From Phytophthora quininea (Eukaryota > Oomycota > Peronosporomycetes > Peronosporales > Peronosporaceae): DNA of 64,000 nt. Below are positions 12,501-25,541 of the stretch, piece by piece (position 1 is the stretch's first letter; each line of letters begins with the position of its first letter). The notes beneath the pieces were generated by a model. The model saw only the letters and a program-made list of their open reading frames with translations. It ran no database searches and was not told where the DNA came from. The stretch is from NCBI GenBank assembly GCA_011947345.1, contig JAAVTG010000043.1:1203959-1267958 (forward strand), in the 5' to 3' direction. Both the position numbers and the translations under genes were made by a program.

Positions 12501-15500
12501 TGCTTGGTCGTTTTGAGTGGGCGGTCCCGTGTGTCCCGTGTGTCCCGTGTGTCCCGTGTCGGTCTGCGTGGTGGTAGTGCGGGGGATTGATTGTGGCCGT
12601 GTGTGCGCGAGAGTTTGCGTTGGTGTGGGCCGTCCATAATCCCCATGCTTGGTCGTTTTGAGTGGGCGGTCCCGTGTGTCCCGTGTGTCCCGTGTGTCCC
12701 GTGTCGGTCTGCGTGGTGGTAGTGCGGGGGATTGATTGTGGCCGTGTGTGCGCGAGAGTTTGCGTTGGTGTGGGCCGTCCATAATCCCCATGCTTGGTCG
12801 TTTTGAGTGGGCGGTCCCGTGTGTCCCGTGTGTCCCGTGTGTCCCGTGTCGGTCTGCGTGGTGGTAGTGCGGGGGATTGATTGTGGCCGTGTGTGCGCGA
12901 GAGTTTGCGTTGGTGTGGGCCGTCCATAATCCCCATGCTTGGTCGTTTTGAGTGGGCGGTCCCGTGTGTCCCGTGTGTCCCGTGTGTCCCGTGTGTCCCG
13001 TGTCGGTCTGCGTGGTGGTAGTGCGGGGGATTGATTGTGGCCGTGTGTGCGCGAGAGTTTGCGTTGGTGTGGGCCGTCCATAATCCCCATGCTTGGTCGT
13101 TTTGAGTGGGCGGTCCCGTGTGTCCCGTGTGTCCCGTGTGTCCCGTGTGTCCCGTGTCGGTCTGCGTGGTGGTAGTGCGGGGGATTGATTGTGGCCGTGT
13201 GTGCGCGAGAGTTTGCGTTGGTGTGGGCCGTCCATAATCCCCATGCTTGGTCGTTTTGAGTGGGCGGTCCCGTGTGTCCCGTGTGTCCCGTGTGTCCCGT
13301 GTGTCCCGTGTCGTGTCGGTCGTGGTGGTAGTGCGGGGGATTGATTGTGGCCGTGTGTGCGCGAGAGTTTGCGTTGGTGTGGGCCGTCCATAATCCCCAT
13401 GCTTGGTCGTTTTGAGTGGGCGGTCCCGTGTGTCCCGTGTGTCCCGTGTGTCCCGTGTGTCCCGTGTGTCCCGTGTCGGTCTGCGTGGTGGTAGTGCGGG
13501 GGATTGATTGTGGCCGTGTGTGCGCGAGAGTTTGCGTTGGTGTGGGCCGTCCATAATCCCCATGCTTGGTCGTTTTGAGTGGGCGGTCCCGTGTGTCCCG
13601 TGTGTCCCGTGTGTCCCGTGTGTCCCGTGTCGGTCTGCGTGGTGGTAGTGCGGGGGATTGATTGTGGCCGTGTGTGCGCGAGAGTTTGCGTTGGTGTGGG
13701 CCGTCCATAATCCCCATGCTTGGTCGTTTTGAGTGGGCGGTCCCGTGTGTCCCGTGTGTCCCGTGTGTCCCGTGTGTCCCGTGTCGGTCTGCGTGGTGGT
13801 AGTGCGGGGGATTGATTGTGGCCGTGTGTGCGCGAGAGTTTGCGTTGGTGTGGGCCGTCCATAATCCCCATGCTTGGTCGTTTTGAGTGGGCGGTCCCGT
13901 GTGTCCCGTGTGTCCCGTGTGTCCCGTGTGTCCCGTGTCGGTCTGCGTGGTGGTAGTGCGGGGGATTGATTGTGGCCGTGTGTGCGCGAGAGTTTGCGTT
14001 GGTGTGGGCCGTCCATAATCCCCATGCTTGGTCGTTTTGAGTGGGCGGTCCCGTGTGTCCCGTGTGTCCCGTGTGTCCCGTGTGTCCCGTGTCGGTCTGC
14101 GTGGTGGTAGTGCGGGGGATTGATTGTGGCCGTGTGTGCGCGAGAGTTTGCGTTGGTGTGGGCCGTCCATAATCCCCATGCTTGGTCGTTTTGAGTGGGC
14201 GGTCCCGTGTGTCCCGTGTGTCCCGTGTGTCCCGTGTCGGTCTGCGTGGTGGTAGTGCGGGGGATTGATTGTGGCCGTGTGTGCGCGAGAGTTTGCGTTG
14301 GTGTGGGCCGTCCATAATCCCCATGCTTGGTCGTTTTGAGTGGGCGGTCCCGTGTGTCCCGTGTGTCCCGTGTGTCCCGTGTGTCCCGTGTCGGTCTGCG
14401 TGGTGGTAGTGCGGGGGATTGATTGTGGCCGTGTGTGCGCGAGAGTTTGCGTTGGTGTGGGCCGTCCATAATCCCCATGCTTGGTCGTTTTGAGTGGGCG
14501 GTCCCGTGTGTCCCGTGTGTCCCGTGTGTCCCGTGTGTCCCGTGTCGGTCTGCGTGGTGGTAGTGCGGGGGATTGATTGTGGCCGTGTGTGCGCGAGAGT
14601 TTGCGTTGGTGTGGGCCGTCCATAATCCCCATGCTTGGTCGTTTTGAGTGGGCGGTCCCGTGTGTCCCGTGTGTCCCGTGTCGGTCTGCGTGGTGGTAGT
14701 GCGGGGGATTGATTGTGGCCGTGTGTGCGCGAGAGTTTGCGTTGGTGTGGGCCGTCCATAATCCCCATGCTTGGTCGTTTTGAGTGGGCGGTCCCGTGTG
14801 TCCCGTGTGTCCCGTGTGTCCCGTGTCGGTCTGCGTGGTGGTAGTGCGGGGGATTGATTGTGGCCGTGTGTGCGCGAGAGTTTGCGTTGGTGTGGGCCGT
14901 CCATAATCCCCATGCTTGGTCGTTTTGAGTGGGCGGTCCCGTGTGTCCCGTGTGTCCCGTGTGTCCCGTGTCGGTCTGCGTGGTGGTAGTGCGGGGGATT
15001 GATTGTGGCCGTGTGTGCGCGAGAGTTTGCGTTGGTGTGGGCCGTCCATAATCCCCATGCTTGGTCGTTTTGAGTGGGCGGTCCCGTGTGTCCCGTGTGT
15101 CCCGTGTGTCCCGTGTGTCCCGTGTCGGTCTGCGTGGTGGTAGTGCGGGGGATTGATTGTGGCCGTGTGTGCGCGAGAGTTTGCGTTGGTGTGGGCCGTC
15201 CATAATCCCCATGCTTGGTCGTTTTGAGTGGGCGGTCCCGTGTGTCCCGTGTGTCCCGTGTGTCCCGTGTGTCCCGTGTCGGTCTGCGTGGTGGTAGTGC
15301 GGGGGATTGATTGTGGCCGTGTGTGCGCGAGAGTTTGCGTTGGTGTGGGCCGTCCATAATCCCCATGCTTGGTCGTTTTGAGTGGGCGGTCCCGTGTGTC
15401 CCGTGTGTCCCGTGTGTCCCGTGTCGGTCTGCGTGGTGGTAGTGCGGGGGATTGATTGTGGCCGTGTGTGCGCGAGAGTTTGCGTTGGTGTGGGCCGTCC

Positions 15501-18500
15501 ATAATCCCCATGCTTGGTCGTTTTGAGTGGGCGGTCCCGTGTGTCCCGTGTGTCCCGTGTGTCCCGTGTGTCCCGTGTCGGTCTGCGTGGTGGTAGTGCG
15601 GGGGATTGATTGTGGCCGTGTGTGCGCGAGAGTTTGCGTTGGTGTGGGCCGTCCATAATCCCCATGCTTGGTCGTTTTGAGTGGGCGGTCCCGTGTGTCC
15701 CGTGTGTCCCGTGTGTCCCGTGTGTCCCGTGTCGGTCTGCGTGGTGGTAGTGCGGGGGATTGATTGTGGCCGTGTGCGCGAGAGTTTGCGTTGGTGTGGG
15801 CCGTCCATAATCCCCATGCTTGGTCGTTTTGAGTGGGCGGTCCCGTGTGTCCCGTGTGTCCCGTGTGTCCCGTGTGTCCCGTGTCGGTCTGCGTGGTGGT
15901 AGTGCGGGGGATTGATTGTGGCCGTGTGTGCGCGAGAGTTTGCGTTGGTGCCGTCCATAATCCCCATGCTTGGTCGTTTTGAGTGGGCGGTCCCGTGTGT
16001 CCCGTGTGTCCCGTGTGTCCCGTGTGTCCCGTGTCGGTCTGCGTGGTGGTAGTGCGGGGGATTGATTGTGGCCGTGTGTGCGCGAGAGTTTGCGTTGGTG
16101 TGGGCCGTCCATAATCCCCATGCTTGGTCGTTTTGAGTGGGCGGTCCCGTGTGTCCCGTGTGTCCCGTGTGTCCCGTGTGTCCCGTGTCGGTCTGCGTGG
16201 TGGTAGTGCGGGGGATTGATTGTGGCCGTGTGTGCGCGAGAGTTTGCGTTGGTGTGGGCCGTCCATAATCCCCATGCTTGGTCGTTTTGAGTGGGCGGTC
16301 CCGTGTGTCCCGTGTGTCCCGTGTGTCCCGTGTGTCCCGTGTCGGTCTGCGTGGTGGTAGTGCGGGGGATTGATTGTGGCCGTGTGTGCGCGAGAGTTTG
16401 CGTTGGTGTGGGCCGTCCATAATCCCCATGCTTGGTCGTTTTGAGTGGGCGGTCCCGTGTGTCCCGTGTGTCCCGTGTGTCCCGTGTCGGTCTGCGTGGT
16501 GGTAGTGCGGGGGATTGATTGTGGCCGTGTGTGCGCGAGAGTTTGCGTTGGTGTGGGCCGTCCATAATCCCCATGCTTGGTCGTTTTGAGTGGGCGGTCC
16601 CGTGTGTCCCGTGTGTCCCGTGTGTCCCGTGTGTCCCGTGTCGGTCTGCGTGGTGGTAGTGCGGGGGATTGATTGTGGCCGTGTGTGCGCGAGAGTTTGC
16701 GTTGGTGTGGGCCGTCCATAATCCCCATGCTTGGTCGTTTTGAGTGGGCGGTCCCGTGTGTCCCGTGTGTCCCGTGTGTCCCGTGTCGGTCTGCGTGGTG
16801 GTAGTGCGGGGGATTGATTGTGGCCGTGTGTGCGCGAGAGTTTGCGTTGGTGTGGGCCGTCCATAATCCCCATGCTTGGTCGTTTTGAGTGGGCGGTCCC
16901 GTGTGTCCCGTGTGTCCCGTGTGTCCCGTGTGTCCCGTGTCGGTCTGCGTGGTGGTAGTGCGGGGGATTGATTGTGGCCGTGTGTGCGCGAGAGTTTGCG
17001 TTGGTGTGGGCCGTCCATAATCCCCATGCTTGGTCGTTTTGAGTGGGCGGTCCCGTGTGTCCCGTGTGTCCCGTGTGTCCCGTGTCGGTCTGCGTGGTGG
17101 TAGTGCGGGGGATTGATTGTGGCCGTGTGTGCGCGAGAGTTTGCGTTGGTGTGGGCCGTCCATAATCCCCATGCTTGGTCGTTTTGAGTGGGCGGTCCCG
17201 TGTGTCCCGTGTGTCCCGTGTGTCCCGTGTGTCCCGTGTCGGTCTGCGTGGTGGTAGTGCGGGGGATTGATTGTGGCCGTGTGTGCGCGAGAGTTTGCGT
17301 TGGTGTGGGCCGTCCATAATCCCCATGCTTGGTCGTTTTGAGTGGGCGGTCCCGTGTGTCCCGTGTGTCCCGTGTGTCCCGTGTGTCCCGTGTCGGTCTG
17401 CGTGGTGGTAGTGCGGGGGATTGATTGTGGCCGTGTGTGCGCGAGAGTTTGCGTTGGTGTGGGCCGTCCATAATCCCCATGCTTGGTCGTTTTGAGTGGG
17501 CGGTCCCGTGTGTCCCGTGTGTCCCGTGTGTCCCGTGTGTCCCGTGTGTCCCGTGTCGGTCTGCGTGGTGGTAGTGCGGGGGATTGATTGTGGCCGTGTG
17601 TGCGCGAGAGTTTGCGTTGGTGTGGGCCGTCCATAATCCCCATGCTTGGTCGTTTTGAGTGGGCGGTCCCGTGTGTCCCGTGTGTCCCGTGTGTCCCGTG
17701 TCGGTCTGCGTGGTGGTAGTGCGGGGGATTGATTGTGGCCGTGTGTGCGCGAGAGTTTGCGTTGGTGTGGGCCGTCCATAATCCCCATGCTTGGTCGTTT
17801 TGAGTGGGCGGTCCCGTGTGTCCCGTGTGTCCCGTGTGTCCCGTGTGTCCCGTGTCGGTCTGCGTGGTGGTAGTGCGGGGGATTGATTGTGGCCGTGTGT
17901 GCGCGAGAGTTTGCGTTGGTGTGGGCCGTCCATAATCCCCATGCTTGGTCGTTTTGAGTGGGCGGTCCCGTGTGTCCCGTGTGTCCCGTGTGTCCCGTGT
18001 GTCCCGTGTCGGTCTGCGTGGTGGTAGTGCGGGGGATTGATTGTGGCCGTGTGTGCGCGAGTTTGCGTTGGTGTGGGCCGTCCATAATCCCCATGCTTGG
18101 TCGTTTTGAGTGGGCGGTCCCGTGTGTCCCGTGTGTCCCGTGTGTCCCGTGTCGGTCTGCGTGGTGGTAGTGCGGGGGATTGATTGTGGCCGTGTGTGCG
18201 CGAGAGTTTGCGTTGGTGTGGGCCGTCCATAATCCCCATGCTTGGTCGTTTTGAGTGGGCGGTCCCGTGTGTCCCGTGTGTCCCGTGTGTCCCGTGTGTC
18301 CCGTGTCGGTCTGCGTGGTGGTAGTGCGGGGGATTGATTGTGGCCGTGTGTGCGAGAGTTTGCGTTGGTGTGGGCCGTCCATAATCCCCATGCTTGGTCG
18401 TTTTGAGTGGGCGGTCCCGTGTGTCCCGTGTGTCCCGTGTGTCCCGTGTGTCCCGTGTCGGTCTGCGTGGTGGTAGTGCGGGGGATTGATTGTGGCCGTG

Positions 18501-21500
18501 TGTGCGCGAGAGTTTGCGTTGGTGTGGGCCGTCCATAATCCCCATGCTTGGTCGTTTTGAGTGGGCGGTCCCGTGTGTCCCGTGTGTCCCGTGTGTCCCG
18601 TGTGTCCCGTGTGTCCCGTGTCGGTCTGCGTGGTGGTAGTGCGGGGGATTGATTGTGGCCGTGTGTGCGCGAGAGTTTGCGTTGGTGTGGGCCGTCCATA
18701 ATCCCCATGCTTGGTCGTTTTGAGTGGGCGGTCCCGTGTGTCCCGTGTGTCCCGTGTGTCCCGTGTCGGTCTGCGTGGTGGTAGTGCGGGGGATTGATTG
18801 TGGCCGTGTGTGCGCGAGAGTTTGCGTTGGTGTGGGCCGTCCATAATCCCCATGCTTGGTCGTTTTGAGTGGGCGGTCCCGTGTGTCCCGTGTGTCCCGT
18901 GTGTCCCGTGTCGGTCTGCGTGGTGGTAGTGCGGGGGATTGATTGTGGCCGTGTGTGCGCGAGAGTTTGCGTTGGTGTGGGCCGTCCATAATCCCCATGC
19001 TTGGTCGTTTTGAGTGGGCGGTCCCGTGTGTCCCGTGTGTCCCGTGTGTCCCGTGTGTCCCGTGTCGGTCTGCGTGGTGGTAGTGCGGGGGATTGATTGT
19101 GGCCGTGTGTGCGCGAGAGTTTGCGTTGGTGTGGGCCGTCCATAATCCCCATGCTTGGTCGTTTTGAGTGGGCGGTCCCGTGTGTCCCGTGTGTCCCGTG
19201 TGTCCCGTGTGTCCCGTGTCGGTCTGCGTGGTGGTAGTGCGGGGGATTGATTGTGGCCGTGTGTGCGAGAGTTTGCGTTGGTGTGGGCCGTCCATAATCC
19301 CCATGCTTGGTCGTTTTGAGTGGGCGGTCCCGTGTGTCCCGTGTGTCCCGTGTGTCCCGTGTGTCCCGTGTCGGTCTGCGTGGTGGTAGTGCGGGGGATT
19401 GATTGTGGCCGTGTGTGCGCGAGAGTTTGCGTTGGTGTGGGCCGTCCATAATCCCCATGCTTGGTCGTTTTGAGTGGGCGGTCCCGTGTGTCCCGTGTGT
19501 CCCGTGTGTCCCGTGTCGGTCTGCGTGGTGGTAGTGCGGGGGATTGATTGTGGCCGTGTGTGCGAGAGTTTGCGTTGGTGTGGGCCGTCCATAATCCCCA
19601 TGCTTGGTCGTTTTGAGTGGGCGGTCCCGTGTGTCCCGTGTGTCCCGTGTGTCCCGTGTGTCCCGTGTCGGTCTGCGTGGTGGTAGTGCGGGGGATTGAT
19701 TGTGGCCGTGTGTGCGCGAGAGTTTGCGTTGGTGTGGGCCGTCCATAATCCCCATGCTTGGTCGTTTTGAGTGGGCGGTCCCGTGTGTCCCGTGTGTCCC
19801 GTGTGTCCCGTGTCGGTCTGCGTGGTGGTAGTGCGGGGGATTGATTGTGGCCGTGTGTGCGCGAGAGTTTGCGTTGGTGTGGGCCGTCCATAATCCCCAT
19901 GCTTGGTCGTTTTGAGTGGGCGGTCCCGTGTGTCCCGTGTGTCCCGTGTGTCCCGTGTGTCCCGTGTCGGTCTGCGTGGTGGTAGTGCGGGGGATTGATT
20001 GTGGCCGTGTGTGCGCGAGAGTTTGCGTTGGTGTGGGCCGTCCATAATCCCCATGCTTGGTCGTTTTGAGTGGGCGGTCCCGTGTGTCCCGTGTGTCCCG
20101 TGTGTCCCGTGTCGGTCTGCGTGGTGGTAGTGCGGGGGATTGATTGTGGCCGTGTGTGCGCGAGTTTGCGTTGGTGTGGGCCGTCCATAATCCCCATGCT
20201 TGGTCGTTTTGAGTGGGCGGTCCCGTGTGTCCCGTGTGTCCCGTGTGTCCCGTGTGTCCCGTGTCGGTCTGCGTGGTGGTAGTGCGGGGGATTGATTGTG
20301 GCCGTGTGTGCGCGAGAGTTTGCGTTGGTGTGGGCCGTCCATAATCCCCATGCTTGGTCGTTTTGAGTGGGCGGTCCCGTGTGTCCCGTGTGTCCCGTGT
20401 GTCCCGTGTGTCCCGTGTCGGTCTGCGTGGTGGTAGTGCGGGGGATTGATTGTGGCCGTGTGTGCGCGAGAGTTTGCGTTGGTGTGGGCCGTCCATAATC
20501 CCCATGCTTGGTCGTTTTGAGTGGGCGGTCCCGTGTGTCCCGTGTGTCCCGTGTCGGTCTGCGTGGTGGTAGTGCGGGGGATTGATTGTGGCCGTGTGTG
20601 CGCGAGAGTTTGCGTTGGTGTGGGCCGTCCATAATCCCCATGCTTGGTCGTTTTGAGTGGGCGGTCCCGTGTGTCCCGTGTGTCCCGTGTGTCCCGTGTG
20701 TCCCGTGTCGGTCTGCGTGGTGGTAGTGCGGGGGATTGATTGTGGCCGTGTGTGCGCGAGAGTTTGCGTTGGTGTGGGCCGTCCATAATCCCCATGCTTG
20801 GTCGTTTTGAGTGGGCGGTCCCGTGTGTCCCGTGTGTCCCGTGTGTCCCGTGTCGGTCTGCGTGGTGGTAGTGCGGGGGATTGATTGTGGCCGTGTGTGC
20901 GCGAGAGTTTGCGTTGGTGTGGGCCGTCCATAATCCCCATGCTTGGTCGTTTTGAGTGGGCGGTCCCGTGTGTCCCGTGTGTCCCGTGTGTCCCGTGTGT
21001 CCCGTGTGTCCCGTGTCGGTCTGCGTGGTGGTAGTGCGGGGGATTGATTGTGGCCGTGTGTGCGCGAGAGTTTGCGTTGGTGTGGGCCGTCCATAATCCC
21101 CATGCTTGGTCGTTTTGAGTGGGCGGTCCCGTGTGTCCCGTGTGTCCCGTGTGTCCCGTGTGTCCCGTGTGTCCCGTGTGTCCCGTGTCGGTCTGCGTGG
21201 TGGTAGTGCGGGGGATTGATTGTGGCCGTGTGTGCGCGAGAGTTTGCGTTGGTGTGGGCCGTCCATAATCCCCATGCTTGGTCGTTTTGAGTGGGCGGTC
21301 CCGTGTGTCCCGTGTGTCCCGTGTGTCCCGTGTGTCCCGTGTCGGTCTGCGTGGTGGTAGTGCGGGGGATTGATTGTGGCCGTGTGTGCGCGAGAGTTTG
21401 CGTTGGTGTGGGCCGTCCATAATCCCCATGCTTGGTCGTTTTGAGTGGGCGGTCCCGTGTGTCCCGTGTGTCCCGTGTGTCCCGTGTGTCCCGTGTCGGT

Positions 21501-24500
21501 CTGCGTGGTGGTAGTGCGGGGGATTGATTGTGGCCGTGTGTGCGCGAGAGTTTGCGTTGGTGTGGGCCGTCCATAATCCCCATGCTTGGTCGTTTTGAGT
21601 GGGCGGTCCCGTGTGTCCCGTGTGTCCCGTGTCGGTCTGCGTGGTGGTAGTGCGGGGGATTGATTGTGGCCGTGTGTGCGCGAGAGTTTGCGTTGGTGTG
21701 GGCCGTCCATAATCCCCATGCTTGGTCGTTTTGAGTGGGCGGTCCCGTGTGTCCCGTGTGTCCCGTGTGTCCCGTGTCGGTCTGCGTGGTGGTAGTGCGG
21801 GGGATTGATTGTGGCCGTGTGTGCGCGAGAGTTTGCGTTGGTGTGGGCCGTCCATAATCCCCATGCTTGGTCGTTTTGAGTGGGCGGTCCCGTGTGTCCC
21901 GTGTGTCCCGTGTGTCCCGTGTGTCCCGTGTCGGTCTGCGTGGTGGTAGTGCGGGGGATTGATTGTGGCCGTGTGTGCGCGAGAGTTTGCGTTGGTGTGG
22001 GCCGTCCATAATCCCCATGCTTGGTCGTTTTGAGTGGGCGGTCCCGTGTGTCCCGTGTGTCCCGTGTGTCCCGTGTGTCCCGTGTCGGTCTGCGTGGTGG
22101 TAGTGCGGGGGATTGATTGTGGCCGTGTGTGCGCGAGAGTTTGCGTTGGTGTGGGCCGTCCATAATCCCCATGCTTGGTCGTTTTGAGTGGGCGGTCCCG
22201 TGTGTCCCGTGTGTCCCGTGTGTCCCGTGTGTCCCGTGTCGGTCTGCGTGGTGGTAGTGCGGGGGATTGATTGTGGCCGTGTGTGCGCGAGAGTTTGCGT
22301 TGGTGTGGGCCGTCCATAATCCCCATGCTTGGTCGTTTTGAGTGGGCGGTCCCGTGTGTCCCGTGTGTCCCGTGTGTCCCGTGTCGGTCTGCGTGGTGGT
22401 AGTGCGGGGGATTGATTGTGGCCGTGTGTGCGCGAGAGTTTGCGTTGGTGTGGGCCGTCCATAATCCCCATGCTTGGTCGTTTTGAGTGGGCGGTCCCGT
22501 GTGTCCCGTGTGTCCCGTGTGTCCCGTGTCGGTCTGCGTGGTGGTAGTGCGGGGGATTGATTGTGGCCGTGTGTGCGCGAGAGTTTGCGTTGGTGTGGGC
22601 CGTCCATAATCCCCATGCTTGGTCGTTTTGAGTGGGCGGTCCCGTGTGTCCCGTGTGTCCCGTGTGTCCCGTGTCGGTCTGCGTGGTGGTAGTGCGGGGG
22701 ATTGATTGTGGCCGTGTGTGCGCGAGAGTTTGCGTTGGTGTGGGCCGTCCATAATCCCCATGCTTGGTCGTTTTGAGTGGGCGGTCCCGTGTGTCCCGTG
22801 TGTCCCGTGTGTCCCGTGTGTCCCGTGTCGGTCTGCGTGGTGGTAGTGCGGGGGATTGATTGTGGCCGTGTGTGCGCGAGAGTTTGCGTTGGTGTGGGCC
22901 GTCCATAATCCCCATGCTTGGTCGTTTTGAGTGGGCGGTCCCGTGTGTCCCGTGTGTCCCGTGTGTCCCGTGTGTCCCGTGTGTCCCGTGTGTCCCGTGT
23001 CGGTCTGCGTGGTGGTAGTGCGGGGGATTGATTGTGGCCGTGTGTGCGCGAGAGTTTGCGTTGGTGTGGGCCGTCCATAATCCCCATGCTTGGTCGTTTT
23101 GAGTGGGCGGTCCCGTGTGTCCCGTGTGTCCCGTGTGTCCCGTGTGTCCCGTGTCGGTCTGCGTGGTGGTAGTGCGGGGGATTGATTGTGGCCGTGTGTG
23201 CGCGAGAGTTTGCGTTGGTGTGGGCCGTCCATAATCCCCATGCTTGGTCGTTTTGAGTGGGCGGTCCCGTGTGTCCCGTGTGTCCCGTGTGTCCCGTGTC
23301 GGTCTGCGTGGTGGTAGTGCGGGGGATTGATTGTGGCCGTGTGTGCGCGAGAGTTTGCGTTGGTGTGGGCCGTCCATAATCCCCATGCTTGGTCGTTTTG
23401 AGTGGGCGGTCCCGTGTGTCCCGTGTGTCCCGTGTCGGTCTGCGTGGTGGTAGTGCGGGGGATTGATTGTGGCCGTGTGTGCGCGAGAGTTTGCGTTGGT
23501 GTGGGCCGTCCATAATCCCCATGCTTGGTCGTTTTGAGTGGGCGGTCCCGTGTGTCCCGTGTGTCCCGTGTGTCCCGTGTCGGTCTGCGTGGTGGTAGTG
23601 CGGGGGATTGATTGTGGCCGTGTGTGCGCGAGAGTTTGCGTTGGTGTGGGCCGTCCATAATCCCCATGCTTGGTCGTTTTGAGTGGGCGGTCCCGTGTGT
23701 CCCGTGTGTCCCGTGTGTCCCGTGTCGGTCTGCGTGGTGGTAGTGCGGGGGATTGATTGTGGCCGTGTGTGCGCGAGTTTGCGTTGGTGTGGGCCGTCCA
23801 TAATCCCCATGCTTGGTCGTTTTGAGTGGGCGGTCCCGTGTGTCCCGTGTGTCCCGTGTGTCCCGTGTCGGTCTGCGTGGTGGTAGTGCGGGGGATTGAT
23901 TGTGGCCGTGTGTGCGCGAGAGTTTGCGTTGGTGTGGGCCGTCCATAATCCCCATGCTTGGTCGTTTTGAGTGGGCGGTCCCGTGTGTCCCGTGTGTCCC
24001 GTGTGTCCCGTGTCGGTCTGCGTGGTGGTAGTGCGGGGGATTGATTGTGGCCGTGTGTGCGAGAGTTTGCGTTGGTGTGGGCCGTCCATAATCCCCATGC
24101 TTGGTCGTTTTGAGTGGGCGGTCCCGTGTGTCCCGTGTGTCCCGTGTCGGTCTGCGTGGTGGTAGTGCGGGGGATTGATTGTGGCCGTGTGTGCGAGAGT
24201 TTGCGTTGGTGTGGGCCGTCCATAATCCCCATGCTTGGTCGTTTTGAGTGGGCGGTCCCGTGTGTCCCGTGTGTCCCGTGTGTCCCGTGTGTCCCGTGTC
24301 GGTCTGCGTGGTGGTAGTGCGGGGGATTGATTGTGGCCGTGTGTGCGCGAGAGTTTGCGTTGGTGTGGGCCGTCCATAATCCCCATGCTTGGTCGTTTTG
24401 AGTGGGCGGTCCCGTGTGTCCCGTGTGTCCCGTGTCGGTCTGCGTGGTGGTAGTGCGGGGGATTGATTGTGGCCGTGTGTGCGCGAGAGTTTGCGTTGGT

Positions 24501-24696
24501 GTGGGCCGTCCATAATCCCCATGCTTGGTCGTTTTGAGTGGGCGGTCCCGTGTGTCCCGTGTGTCCCGTGTGTCCCGTGTCGGTCTGCGTGGTGGTAGTG
24601 CGGGGGATTGATTGTGGCCGTGTGTGCGCGAGAGTTTGCGTTGGTGTGGGCCGTCCATAATCCCCATGCTTGGTCGTTTTGAGTGGGCGGTCCCGT
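9592..24696. repeat. 15-kb satellite array, about 100 units of 118+9n bp
   Basis: Each unit has a nearly invariant 94-bp part (with GCGGGGGATTGATTGTGG and CCATAATCCCCATGCTTGG), then a variable run of the 9-bp word CCCGTGTGT, then CGGTCTGCGTGGTGGTA. Most units carry n=3 or 4, which gives 145 or 154 bp (10024 to 10178 is 154). Extremes have n of about 2 and 6. A second variable site reads GCGCGAGAG, GCGAGAG or GCGCGAG. Units are almost identical across 15 kb, which means recent expansion or strong homogenisation. The minus strand has almost no stop codon in any frame, so three overlapping frames of about 5000 codons exist. Their products are repeats of the same words and there is no sign of a real gene. 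Confidence 0.97.
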
Positions 24697-25102
24697 TGAT
24701 GGAAGAACACGTTACTTTAATCGGAATGAATGACCCACACTGACGCAAAGTTTTGTTTACACACTGCCGCAACACGTCACACAATCACCACGCTGGCAGA
24801 TATGGGACCCCACTCAAATTGTCTACCTACTGCTGTGAGACCACCACGATCCAGCTCTGGAAGTGGGAACCATGTGTTTTCTAGTACCATATGTGTAGGG
24901 TGAACTTAGTCCTGGTACTAACTTCCAACTGTAAAAAGGTGAGCCGAAATCGTGATTGGAGAGCACCAAGGACAACATATTCTCATTCCGCGGATCATTT
25001 TCATCGTTGATATTCGCGACTTTCCTTCCAGCTATGACACAAGCGGTTCCTCTGCAGTCAGCTTTTGCGCTGATGATCAACAAAGATCAGGGCAGACTCT
25101 AC
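24697..25102. other. Unique sequence right of the satellite, no recognised gene
   Basis: The satellite stops abruptly inside a unit at about 24696. The next 400 bp have ordinary composition. A minus-strand frame of about 86 codons (24823-25083) has no recognisable motif and is not called. Confidence 0.5.
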
Positions 25103-25198
25103 AGAGTGGGTGAGTGAGTGTGAGTGAGTGAGTGAGTGAGTGTGAGTGACTGTGTGAGCGAGTGTGTGGGTGAGTGAGTGGGTGAGTGAGTGAGTGTC
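25103..25198. repeat. GAGT microsatellite
   Basis: About 96 bp of imperfect GAGT/GTGA repeats with a few GGGT and GTGT variants. Confidence 0.9.
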
Positions 25199-25297
25199 AG
25201 GTGGCAACAGGAGATAGTTCTACGTTTTAAATAATGACAACGTAGGTTAAATCCGAACCAATACTTGGTTTACCAAAGCCTATGGTTGTTTATCAAG

Positions 25298-25377
25298 GCC
25301 TACGTAGCTCAGTTGGAAAATTTAAAGAGGTTTGACGCCAAGGTCGAGGGTTCACGCCCCGCTGCGTTTACTTTTTT
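25298..25377 (+). pseudogene. tRNA-like sequence with box A, box B and a T-run
   Basis: TAGCTCAGTTGG at 25305-25316 matches the tRNA D-arm/box A consensus exactly. GGGTTCACGCCCC at 25348-25360 fits box B. Six T residues at 25372-25377 could end pol III transcription. The acceptor ends (25298-25304 and 25363-25369) do not pair well, the D-loop is too long and the anticodon arm is short. It is therefore not a working tRNA gene. It may be a decayed tRNA or the head of a tRNA-derived SINE. Confidence 0.6.
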
Positions 25378-25541
25378 AAATTTGTATGTTTTAGTGTGCC
25401 CCAACAAAACTGAGTTGTCGAGCATTGTAATTGAATACTCCTAAAGGATATTGCGTCCATCGGTACCAAAAGACGTTTTCAAACAGTTCTGGCGTGGACG
25501 TTACAGTATAGTATAACGTTTTCATACAGTACTGGCGGGCA

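Noticed and set aside
9592..24696. CRISPR-like array
   Set aside because: Units are contiguous and nearly identical with no unique spacers, and the context is eukaryotic.
9470..24784. Three minus-strand frames of about 5000 codons as giant repeat proteins
   Set aside because: All three frames are open because the repeat unit lacks stops and shifts phase each unit. The products are the same words in three frames and there is no start or end outside the array that looks genic.
24823..25083. 86-codon minus-strand frame right of the satellite
   Set aside because: No motif and no supporting context.
25298..25377. Functional tRNA gene
   Set aside because: Acceptor, D and anticodon stems do not pair, so it is listed only as a tRNA-like sequence.
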